Source of the DNA: Flavobacteriales bacterium
GTDB taxonomy: Bacteria; Bacteroidota; Bacteroidia; Flavobacteriales_D; Crocinitomicaceae
Direction of reading: 5' to 3'
DNA: 24,309 nt
Assembly: GCA_947496835.1 (NCBI GenBank)
Contig: CANMFV010000001.1
Location: 1-24,309 of the forward strand
Below, one piece after another: positions 16,442-24,309 of this stretch; within the stretch, counting starts at the first letter, position 1, and each line of letters begins with the position of its first letter. Under the pieces are notes generated by a model that saw only the letters and a program-made list of their open reading frames with translations, made no database searches and was not told the origin of the DNA. The translations under genes were made by a program, and so were the position numbers.

Positions 16442-16472
16442 TTTGTTTTTTAAACTTTTTGCTATACATTTG
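16442..16472 (+). promoter_or_regulatory. Bacteroidota-type promoter of the giant secreted-protein gene
   Basis: TTTG at 16442-16445, a 19-nt spacer, and TACATTTG at 16465-16472 match both elements and the spacing of the Bacteroidota housekeeping promoter (TTTG, 19-21 nt, TAnnTTTG). The start codon is at 16493, so the leader would be about 13-15 nt. This is the best promoter in the window. Confidence 0.7.
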
Positions 16473-16492
16473 ATACCTAAAACCTTACTACT

Positions 16493-19400
16493 ATGAAAAT
16501 TGTTACAACTTTAAAGGGAGTACTCCGTCTTGGAATTTTCGCTCTCTCGTTATTTGTTTCGAATAGCATTTTCGCACAAACGACAATCATTAATCCCACA
16601 GGGGATGGTGGCTTCGATAATGGACCTTCATTTTTATCAAATGGCTGGACTGTGGTGAATGATGCAAATTCAGCTAATAACAATTGGTATGTTGGAAATG
16701 TACCCGGTGCATTTGCAGGATCTAATGCTGCATACATTTCAAACACCAGCGGAACTACTTGGGCATATTCTCCCACAACTGTTTCTACTACTCACTTTTA
16801 CCGAGACGTAACGGTTCCGTTAAATGAAAATGTTATCTCACTTAACTTTCAATGGAAAGGGAGCGGTGAATCTGGATGGGATAGATTATTAATCTATGCT
16901 GCTCCAGTTACTACAAATCCGTTTTCTGGTTTTCCAGCATCTAATGCGAGTGTATACCCTGGAGCAACTTTATTGTATACTCAGGCAAATAATGCGCAAG
17001 CAACGTATACGAATGCTGCAGTTACGATTCCTTCCTCTTTTGCAGGAACAACTTTCCGTTTAATTTTCACTTGGCAAAATGATGCTTCTTTTGGAACATC
17101 ACCAGGGGTGGCAATTGATAACGTTAGTTTAACTTCTGCAGCTCCGGCGCTATTTACGTCGTCAGCAATTGGTGGACAATGGTCTTCGCCTGCAACATGG
17201 GCTGGAGGAGTTGTACCAGCAGGGGGTAATTTAATTACGATTGCAGCAGGTTCTGTTGTCACAATTGATCAGGCTGTTGCATATGCTGAATTAAATGTGA
17301 ACGGAACTTTACAATGGGGTGCAACATCATTCCCGGTAACTATTGGTGGAAACATTACCATTAATTCAGGTGGAAAATATTTGGCGTATACTTCTGCCGT
17401 TGGCGGAGCAACTGGAACACCAACCGCGCTTGGTGGAAATTTCATTAACAATGGATATGCCAACTTTGCTGTTGGAACAACAACAGGCGCCTCTATAACG
17501 TTCAATGGAGCGGGGTCTATCTTAGGTGGGTCTGGAGTTTTTGAAGGAGATGGTACGAGAGGAATTATTCGTGGCATCGTTTTTTCTAATATTGGAGCAA
17601 ACTCGATCACAACAACGCAACCTTTGACTACCTTTAGCTTCGTTCATACCGCAGGTTCATTAAACACGAATGGAAAATTAAGAATTGACAACACGGCGTT
17701 AATTCATGGATTACCAATAAATACAAGAGTCGAAAGCGTACATATGACTAACATGGGAGCTAATTATAATGTTGCTCCTGTTGTTTTCGGAAGTGCTGTA
17801 ACACCTTATTCAAATGGTGCTGCCGCAACAATTGGCACAAGATACTTTAATGGAAACAATGTTTTTTTGTGTACGGCGAACGGAACATTTAATGCCAATC
17901 CACCCACTTCCACTGCTCCTACTGAATTTACAACGAGCGGTCCTTCATTAATTTGGATTGGAACATTAGGAACCATCGGAACAAATCTTCCTTACAATCA
18001 AGTACTCAGTACTGCAACGCCATATTTCTATGGAGCGAATTTATACCAAGCCTTAACTTCTACTGCTCAAACAGTGATGCCAACGCATACTTCAGGTGTT
18101 GCAGGTAATTTCCTTTATTTAGGATTGGCAGCGAAAGTTGCTGTGAATTATGATGCTGCAACACAAACAGTACGTAGCCTTTCAATCACCAACAACGGAA
18201 CAGGATATAATAGTTCAACTGCACCCAACCTTACCTTTAGTAATGGTGTTGGCGGAACAGGTACTGGAGCAGCAGCAGTTCCAGTTATTTTATACGTATT
18301 AAATGGCGGTGGCAACAGTGCTACTCAAAAATCTGGAATTGCAACTATCACAGGAGGATTGAATATTAATAGCGACTCTGGAGCAAGCTCGCTCAGCTCA
18401 GACCCTCAAGCCTCTGCTGGGGTAAGCTCTGTCTTCGCAACGAATGGTGGATTCAACTATACAGTTGTACCATTGGTTGGGTTTACGGGTCCAACAGCAT
18501 TAAACCTTGTTACGAATGTTGGTTCTGGTTACACAGCAGCTCCAACTGTTGTGGTTACCGGAGGAACATTGGTTTCTGGTGCGGCATTAACAACTGCTAA
18601 CTTTACGGTTACAGTCAATCAAGGAAAAGTAGTGTCCGTTTATTTGAACGCGAACACTTCAGTATATTCCATCCCACCAACACTTTCCTTATCTGCAGGA
18701 AATGCAACGCTTGCCTTTCCGGCTGGATGTTGGCCAACAGCGACTGCCAATATCGGTGCTAACAGACAATTATTAAGTTTTAACGTTACGAATAGTGGAT
18801 TTGGATACGTCGCTGCTCCTACTGTAGCGGTTGGAGCAACTTCAGGTTCAGCAGCTGGTGGAACATTTACTGCGCAAGCAACAGGTCTTTCCGCACGCTG
18901 TGGGTTGTACCTACTTGTGTTAAATTATTTTGCTCCAGCGACATCTGCTGTTGCGAATGCAGATGATGCAGCCATTCCTACAAACCGTAAATTAGTGCAA
19001 TTGCAACTTGCAGGTAACGGAAATGGATTAAACTTAAATTCTGACCTTATATTGTTTGGTTCTTTACCATTTACTTTGGCGGCTAGTGGAAATGTCCCTG
19101 GAAATGTCCTCGATTTAGGAGGCAATAACTTAATTTGTACATGGCAAGGGTATGCTGGTGCCTTCAGTACGTTCGGCGCAACCAACGCTTACTTTAAAAA
19201 TGGTGCGATGACTGTCTATGGAAGAGGTGGCGGAACAACAGGAAGCACCTATAATTTCCCATTCAGCGGAACGTTCTCTTGTAATACAGGAGCAGGAACA
19301 GCAATTACCGGAGGTTCTGACATCACTAGAGTGACCGTGAGAGAAACGGCAGCTCCAACCAATACTACGCAAGGGGGTACTGCAGCTGCAGTTGGAAATC

Positions 19401-22400
19401 GTGCATTCAGAGTTCAAACTCAATCCACGTTGAATCCAATAGGGACTTCAGGTACAAATCCAACGGTTACCTTACGTTATAATTCTCAAGACAACTTAAG
19501 CTCTACACAAGACCAGACTTTTGTGGCGGAGGGAACGACTTTGTCCGGACAATGGAACATAAAAAGTGCCGCTATTGGTGCTGGAGGAAATTTAGCAGCT
19601 ACTGGATTATTAGCTAGTGCAACAGTTGCTCCTGGACCAATTGCTTTAACGGGTGATGTATTTTACGCTTGGGCTGGTTTAGCACCAACAATTACGAGCG
19701 TTGCGCCTTTAATCGTTTGTGCAAGTTCAGGTAGTTTCACCATTACGGGAACAAACTTATTAGGAGTTTCTGCGGTAAATATAGGCGGAACACCAGTTTC
19801 TTCATTTACGGTGGTTTCTTCCACTCAGATTGATGCATTTGCTGGACCTGGTACAACAGGGGTGGTCTCTATTGTGAAAAATGGAACAACGTATGCTGGA
19901 ACTCAAACGATTTCAGTAACTCCATCACCGTCAGCGCCAAGTGCGACACCTGCAACGGCAACCGTTTCTTTCGGATCAACAACTACATTTATTGCGTCTT
20001 CGAGCACAGCGGGAACATACAATTGGTATTTATTTCCAAATGGAGGCACGACACTTTCAACAGGAGCATCGTTTATTACACCTCCAGCATGTTCGAACAC
20101 CACTTATTATGTTGGAGAAAGTAATGGATCATGTGAAGGGGCTCGTACGGCTGTCACAGTGAATACGACTCCAATTACAGCTTCATCTTCTATCACTAGT
20201 TTTTGTGGAACGGGCGGAAATACTACTTTAAGTGTATCTCCTGTTGACCCGAGTGTTACTTATACATGGACATCCAACACAGCGACCGCATTAATACCTA
20301 TAAATGTTGGTTCAACGGTTACGGCTACCTTATCTGAAACATCTGAAATTTATTTAACAAGCACCTTAAATGGATGTACTGCATCAAATGCGTTTTCGGT
20401 TGGCGTTTATCCTTTGCCAACGGCAACGGTGACAACTTCCGCTTCTGGTGTTTGTCCAGGAACTTCCGCAACGATTAATTCAGGTTTAAGTTCTAGTAAC
20501 TTCGCTGTTAGTACTATTCCATACGTACCTTATACGATTCCTGCGAATGCAACAACTATTTGCAGTAATGGTGTTCCTACTGTGCCTTTGTCAGGAGGAA
20601 ACTTAGATGATGGTGGATGGGGAAATATCCCAATTGGATTTACCTTTAATTTCTTCGGAACTAACTTTACTTCGTTAGCAGCTGGTACAAATGGACTTTT
20701 GATGTTCGGAGCTGTGCCAGGTTACGGTACTGCTGCTGGACAACTAGGTCAGTTTGCTTTTAACGGTGGACCAGTTTCAGGAGCATACCAGTATTTCCCG
20801 AATCCAGCGAATCCTGGAAATGTGATTTCCCTAATGGCCGGGGATCAATATTTTGGAGGTGGTACTGCTGGTTCAGCCTCAAGCGACCTTATTTACTGGA
20901 CGAGTGGTTTTGCACCAAACCGTGTATTCAACATCCTATACCAAGATGTGAATCGTTGTTGTGGCGCAGCGAATCCAACCTTTAGTGCATACGCTCGATT
21001 ATTCGAAACGATCGGAACTGTTGAAGTTCATATTTTAAATAATAACCAAAGCACCTTCGCTAACGTAGTAGGCTTACAAGATATCACAAAAACAATTGGC
21101 GCGGTTGCTCCAGGCAGACCAACACAAAATCAAGTGACGGGAGTTGCAACACCATGGGGTGTTTCAACACCAGAAGCATGGCGCTTTGTTCCGCCTTCCA
21201 ATTACACAACTGTTTGGACAGCTACAAACTCGGCAGCGACAACTACGATTGCAACTGGAACAAACATCTTCTCTCAAGCGGTTTCTCCATTAGAGACAAC
21301 AACGTATGACATTTCGTATACAAATCAAACAACAGGATGTACGAATGCGGTTGGTTCTGCAAATGTGCAAATGGTGATCTTTAGTAATGTTGCGCCAGTA
21401 GGTGTGAATACAATTGCGCCTCCGGGAGTTTGTACAGGAAGTAATTTCTCCTTAGCGACTGACTATACAGGTTCATTAAATGGTTTATCTTTTCAATGGC
21501 AAGTATCGTTAGACGGTGGTGTTACGTACAATGACATCGTTGGCGCGACTGCTACAACGTATAATACATTGATGAACGCTACGGGAACATATCGTTTACG
21601 CATGATTGCTTGTAATGGCACACCATCTTATTCAAGCGCGGCAACCGTTGTAAACAATGCGTTACCATCAATTAGTGTGACTCCTACTTCTGCTCCTTTC
21701 TGTCAACCAGGCGGAACAGCGGTAACGATGACAGCATCTGGAACGTCAACATCTTATGCTTGGTCTCCAGCAGCTGGATTAACAGCGACTACTGGTTCAA
21801 GTGTTGATGCGAGTCCAACTGCAACAACGACCTATACCGTGACAGGAACCGATGGAAATGGCTGTTCATCTTCAACAACTGCCGTAATAAATCTGGCTTC
21901 TTCCGTAACGATGAATAGCACTTTAGCGAGTCCTGCTGCAATTTGTATTAATCAAAATGCAACTTTAACAGCGTTGGCAACTGCGGCTGCGGGAACATAC
22001 TGTCAACCAGTAACCTCATGTACTTTCCCTGATATGATTACAAATGTATCATTTGGAACAATCAATAACACAACTTTATGTGACGGTGGAGCAACCGGTG
22101 GATTTACCTATTTCTCTTCGTTTAACCCAACGATTGCAGCTGGTTCAACACTTCCTCTTTCTGTTTCAACAGGTGGAGACATTGAAGGTGCTGCAGTTTG
22201 GATCGACTTCAACAAGAACGGAATATATGAGGCGAGTGAATTGGTATTGAATGGTCTTGCAGGAACAAATCCAGCAACATATACAGGAACTATTTTCATT
22301 CCACTTAGCGCAACCAATGGAACGACAAGAATGCGCGTAAGATGTGCATATAACGCCAATCCATCTGCGACGAACATAGGCCCATGCACAAACATTACCT

Positions 22401-24309
22401 TCGGCGAAACAGAGGATTATTTAATTACCATTACCGGCGGTGTTGACCCATTAACGTATACATGGACTCCAAATACGAATTTGAATAATACCATCGGTTC
22501 TTCGGTTATCGTGAGTAATGCCATAGCTACAACTACATACAACGTAGTTGCAACAAGTGCACAAGGATGTGCGGCAACTGGAACAGCAACATTAGTGGTA
22601 AATCCGCTTCCTCAAATTGGAGCTGGGAATGACGTTCTGATTTGTACGAATAGTGGATCTCAAGTCTTTACCCCATCAGGAACAGGTGCAGGTGTAGGAG
22701 GTTCTTATACTTGGAATAACGGTGCGATTAATGCGCAACCTTACACGGTAACTCAAACTGCTACCTTTATAGTAACAGGAGTGGATGCCAATTCATGTGT
22801 CAACTATGATACCTTGCAAGTAGTGTTTTCACCAGTTCCACCGGCAAATGCAGGAGTTGACCAACAAATTTGTATTGGTCAAACCGCAACCTTGCCTGCA
22901 ACAGGTTTAGCACCATTCACTTGGACTACGACAGCTTACCCTGGAAGTGGAATCTCTGCGCCAGTGGTGAATCCTCTATTGGAAGTGACACCAACGACAC
23001 CTGGAGTATATACGTATACAGTAGGAGTTATCAATGGAGTAGGTTGTACGAATGAAGATCAAGTTCAATTGACAGTCTGGGCACTCCCTAACATTAACGC
23101 AGGTGTTGATCAAACAATCTGTAATGCTTCACCATCGATTCTTGCTGGTTCTGGAGGATTAACATACACTTGGACAAACAGCGTCACAAACGCAACTCCG
23201 TTCTTCCCGTCTTCGACTGCAACTTACACAGTTGACGGTGTGGATATCAACGGATGTCACAATGTTGACCAAGTTGTTGTGACGGTATTGCCTCAGCCAA
23301 TCGTAAATGCGGGTATAGATCAATCTGTTTGTGCGACGACTCCAGTTATTTTAATGGCTCAAACAACAGCAAATACACCAACAGCGGTTACTGGTTTCCA
23401 ATGGAATAACAGCATTGTCAATGGTTCACAGTTTACACCGAATGCTACAGCTACGTACACAGTAACAGCAACAGGTGCAAATGGATGTACAAACCAAGAT
23501 CAAGTGGTTGTGACGGTATTGGCATTGCCAACAGTAAATGCTGGAAACGACATCTCCGTTTGTGCTGGATTAAGTGCAACGTTGAACGCAACAGGTGCAG
23601 CATCTTATTCTTGGAATAACGGTGTGACACAGGCAATACCTTTCTATCCGAACGCAACGACTACCTACACTGTAGTTGGAACAGGCGCTAACGGATGTAC
23701 AAACCAAGATCAAGTCGTTGTGAATGTTGGTACTGGACCAAATGTTAGTGTTTCAGGTAATCAAGTTGTTTGTTCGAATGCATCGGCAACGTTAAGCGCC
23801 GCTGCTATCAACAGCATGGGTGGTTACTGGACAACAACAAATGGCACCGGGACAATTTCTCCGAACATTTCGAATGGTACTGTAACTTATACTCCATCTT
23901 CAAATGATCCAGTTGTAGTTAATTTGACATACGTAGCTTCTAATGCTTGTGGAAACGCATCTCAGTCTACAACCGTAACTGTATTGCCAATCCCAACTGT
24001 GAACGCAGGTTTAGACCTTTCAGTATGTTCAGGTTTACCTGTAACATTGTCAGCAACAAGTAATGGATTCATTACATGGAACAACAACGTTTCAAACAAC
24101 GTAGCGTTTGTACCAGGTTCATCTGCAACGTACACAGTAACGGCAGTAGGAGCGAACAACTGTACAAACTCCGATCAAATGGTCTTGACAGTATTGGCTT
24201 TACCAGATGTAAATGCTGGTGCTGACCAAACAATCTGTTCAGGTTCAACTGCAACCTTGAATGGTTCAGGTGCAAATACATACTTATGGAACAATGGTGT
24301 TGTGAACAG
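16493..24309 (+). CDS. Giant secreted multidomain Ig/PKD-like surface protein, partial (cut by right edge)
   Basis: At least 2605 codons with no in-frame stop that I could find; frame was checked at several points to the right edge. The signal peptide is residues 1-28 (LSLFVSNSIFA, then Q). The likely order is: a jelly-roll-like module at about 38-220 (GWTVVNDA, YRDVTVPL); a G8-like segment at 227-300 (GGQWSSPATWAGGVVP); GxGYxxAPT repeats at about 415-795; an IPT/TIG-like domain at about 1066-1142; Ig-like segments; a domain with GFTFNFFGTNFTSL and TNGLLMFG at about 1368-1560; a GEVED domain at about 1893-1982 (VWIDFNKNGIYEASE, GETEDY); then tandem Ig/PKD-like repeats (NAGxDQxxC) from about 2040. 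It is probably an exported adhesin, perhaps delivered by type IX secretion. The deciding C-terminal sorting domain lies outside the window. No enzyme motif is visible. Confidence 0.9.
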   Translation, partial: MKIVTTLKGVLRLGIFALSLFVSNSIFAQTTIINPTGDGGFDNGPSFLSNGWTVVNDANSANNNWYVGNVPGAFAGSNAAYISNTSGTTWAYSPTTVSTTHFYRDVTVPLNENVISLNFQWKGSGESGWDRLLIYAAPVTTNPFSGFPASNASVYPGATLLYTQANNAQATYTNAAVTIPSSFAGTTFRLIFTWQNDASFGTSPGVAIDNVSLTSAAPALFTSSAIGGQWSSPATWAGGVVPAGGNLITIAAGSVVTIDQAVAYAELNVNGTLQWGATSFPVTIGGNITINSGGKYLAYTSAVGGATGTPTALGGNFINNGYANFAVGTTTGASITFNGAGSILGGSGVFEGDGTRGIIRGIVFSNIGANSITTTQPLTTFSFVHTAGSLNTNGKLRIDNTALIHGLPINTRVESVHMTNMGANYNVAPVVFGSAVTPYSNGAAATIGTRYFNGNNVFLCTANGTFNANPPTSTAPTEFTTSGPSLIWIGTLGTIGTNLPYNQVLSTATPYFYGANLYQALTSTAQTVMPTHTSGVAGNFLYLGLAAKVAVNYDAATQTVRSLSITNNGTGYNSSTAPNLTFSNGVGGTGTGAAAVPVILYVLNGGGNSATQKSGIATITGGLNINSDSGASSLSSDPQASAGVSSVFATNGGFNYTVVPLVGFTGPTALNLVTNVGSGYTAAPTVVVTGGTLVSGAALTTANFTVTVNQGKVVSVYLNANTSVYSIPPTLSLSAGNATLAFPAGCWPTATANIGANRQLLSFNVTNSGFGYVAAPTVAVGATSGSAAGGTFTAQATGLSARCGLYLLVLNYFAPATSAVANADDAAIPTNRKLVQLQLAGNGNGLNLNSDLILFGSLPFTLAASGNVPGNVLDLGGNNLICTWQGYAGAFSTFGATNAYFKNGAMTVYGRGGGTTGSTYNFPFSGTFSCNTGAGTAITGGSDITRVTVRETAAPTNTTQGGTAAAVGNRAFRVQTQSTLNPIGTSGTNPTVTLRYNSQDNLSSTQDQTFVAEGTTLSGQWNIKSAAIGAGGNLAATGLLASATVAPGPIALTGDVFYAWAGLAPTITSVAPLIVCASSGSFTITGTNLLGVSAVNIGGTPVSSFTVVSSTQIDAFAGPGTTGVVSIVKNGTTYAGTQTISVTPSPSAPSATPATATVSFGSTTTFIASSSTAGTYNWYLFPNGGTTLSTGASFITPPACSNTTYYVGESNGSCEGARTAVTVNTTPITASSSITSFCGTGGNTTLSVSPVDPSVTYTWTSNTATALIPINVGSTVTATLSETSEIYLTSTLNGCTASNAFSVGVYPLPTATVTTSASGVCPGTSATINSGLSSSNFAVSTIPYVPYTIPANATTICSNGVPTVPLSGGNLDDGGWGNIPIGFTFNFFGTNFTSLAAGTNGLLMFGAVPGYGTAAGQLGQFAFNGGPVSGAYQYFPNPANPGNVISLMAGDQYFGGGTAGSASSDLIYWTSGFAPNRVFNILYQDVNRCCGAANPTFSAYARLFETIGTVEVHILNNNQSTFANVVGLQDITKTIGAVAPGRPTQNQVTGVATPWGVSTPEAWRFVPPSNYTTVWTATNSAATTTIATGTNIFSQAVSPLETTTYDISYTNQTTGCTNAVGSANVQMVIFSNVAPVGVNTIAPPGVCTGSNFSLATDYTGSLNGLSFQWQVSLDGGVTYNDIVGATATTYNTLMNATGTYRLRMIACNGTPSYSSAATVVNNALPSISVTPTSAPFCQPGGTAVTMTASGTSTSYAWSPAAGLTATTGSSVDASPTATTTYTVTGTDGNGCSSSTTAVINLASSVTMNSTLASPAAICINQNATLTALATAAAGTYCQPVTSCTFPDMITNVSFGTINNTTLCDGGATGGFTYFSSFNPTIAAGSTLPLSVSTGGDIEGAAVWIDFNKNGIYEASELVLNGLAGTNPATYTGTIFIPLSATNGTTRMRVRCAYNANPSATNIGPCTNITFGETEDYLITITGGVDPLTYTWTPNTNLNNTIGSSVIVSNAIATTTYNVVATSAQGCAATGTATLVVNPLPQIGAGNDVLICTNSGSQVFTPSGTGAGVGGSYTWNNGAINAQPYTVTQTATFIVTGVDANSCVNYDTLQVVFSPVPPANAGVDQQICIGQTATLPATGLAPFTWTTTAYPGSGISAPVVNPLLEVTPTTPGVYTYTVGVINGVGCTNEDQVQLTVWALPNINAGVDQTICNASPSILAGSGGLTYTWTNSVTNATPFFPSSTATYTVDGVDINGCHNVDQVVVTVLPQPIVNAGIDQSVCATTPVILMAQTTANTPTAVTGFQWNNSIVNGSQFTPNATATYTVTATGANGCTNQDQVVVTVLALPTVNAGNDISVCAGLSATLNATGAASYSWNNGVTQAIPFYPNATTTYTVVGTGANGCTNQDQVVVNVGTGPNVSVSGNQVVCSNASATLSAAAINSMGGYWTTTNGTGTISPNISNGTVTYTPSSNDPVVVNLTYVASNACGNASQSTTVTVLPIPTVNAGLDLSVCSGLPVTLSATSNGFITWNNNVSNNVAFVPGSSATYTVTAVGANNCTNSDQMVLTVLALPDVNAGADQTICSGSTATLNGSGANTYLWNNGVVN
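17738..18877 (+). repeat. Dispersed GxGYxxAPT protein repeats in the giant gene
   Basis: Four degenerate copies of a motif of about 30 residues: NMGANYNVAPVVFGSA (from about 17738), NNGTGYNSSTAPNLTF (from about 18179), NVGSGYTAAPTVVVTGG (from about 18508), and NSGFGYVAAPTVAVGA (from about 18773). Each is followed by a Gly/Ala/Thr-rich tail. Between the first and second copies are two segments of the pattern aPTxxTSG then LxWIG or LYLG (from 17870 and from about 18044). All are in the frame of the giant protein. Confidence 0.75.
22610..24309 (+). repeat. Tandem repeats of about 210 bp coding Ig/PKD-like units
   Basis: Repeat units open with NAGxDQxxC and end near GCTNxDQVVxTVL. Unit starts lie near 22616, 22843, 23093, 23304, 23533, 23747, 23999 and 24209, spaced about 210-250 bp, which equals about 70-83 residues. 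Nucleotide identity is high in places: GGATGTACAAACCAAGATCA begins at 23483 and again at 23693, exactly 210 bp apart. The array continues past the right edge. Confidence 0.85.

Noticed and set aside
17269..24281. Many minus-strand open frames (for example 17269-17610, 22108-22395, 23962-24159) within the right third
   Set aside because: They are antisense shadows of the giant plus-strand gene. Their translations are Pro/Val/Ala-rich mirror images of Thr/Gly/Asn repeats, with no signal, start context or domain, and the plus frame is open throughout.
22610..24309. CRISPR-like array
   Set aside because: The repeats are 210-250 bp apart, coding, degenerate, and in frame with one protein. There are no short direct repeats with unique spacers and no cas genes.

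Overview
The window looks like a chromosomal segment of a Bacteroidota bacterium, most likely in Flavobacteriales (a Fluviicola/Crocinitomicaceae-type genome would fit, but this is inferred from gene style, not proven). The reasons are an adjacent SusC/SusD pair, Nudix/winged-helix sugar regulation, TAnnTTTG-type promoters with no clear Shine-Dalgarno sequences, several lipoproteins, and a very large Ig/PKD-like secreted protein. No rRNA, tRNA, CRISPR array or insertion sequence was seen, and no gene-free stretch exceeds about 210 bases.

Region 1 (1-8101) is a glycan-uptake locus, all on the minus strand. Read in transcription order it holds a FucP-like MFS sugar transporter with a GTG start, a Nudix-fold winged-helix regulator 11 nt downstream, a strong hairpin terminator, SusC, SusD, a PKD-domain lipoprotein, and the start of a second lipoprotein that runs off the left edge. 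A palindrome TTATTGT-N7-ACAATAA lies just upstream of the MFS start and again upstream of susC. A one-mismatch copy sits between the regulator stop and the terminator. The simplest reading is that the regulator binds these sites and controls both its own transporter operon and the susCD operon. The gene order recalls beta-glucan (laminarin-type) loci of marine flavobacteria, but no glycoside hydrolase is visible, so the substrate is unproven.

Region 2 (8191-15161) is a same-strand run, again on minus: a GT4-family glycosyltransferase, a membrane sensor histidine kinase without an adjacent response regulator, a crotonase (enoyl-CoA hydratase), a polysaccharide flippase, and dxs (1-deoxy-D-xylulose-5-phosphate synthase). 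Gaps are 0 to 70 nt, so a shared transcript is possible, although dxs has its own -7-like box. A small two-helix membrane protein is divergent (plus) at 15209, and a non-canonical short-chain dehydrogenase (minus) converges on it.

Region 3 (16493-24309) is a single plus-strand open reading frame of at least 2605 codons that leaves the right edge without a stop. It has a Sec signal peptide, a jelly-roll-like and G8-like N-terminal part, GxGYxxAPT repeats mixed with phage-tail-like APTxxSG motifs, an IPT/TIG-like domain, Ig-like segments, a GEVED domain, and tandem Ig/PKD-like repeats of about 70 residues. It is probably an exported adhesin, perhaps a type IX secretion substrate; its C-terminus is outside the window. 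It has the best promoter match here, TTTG-N19-TACATTTG, back to back with the SDR promoter.
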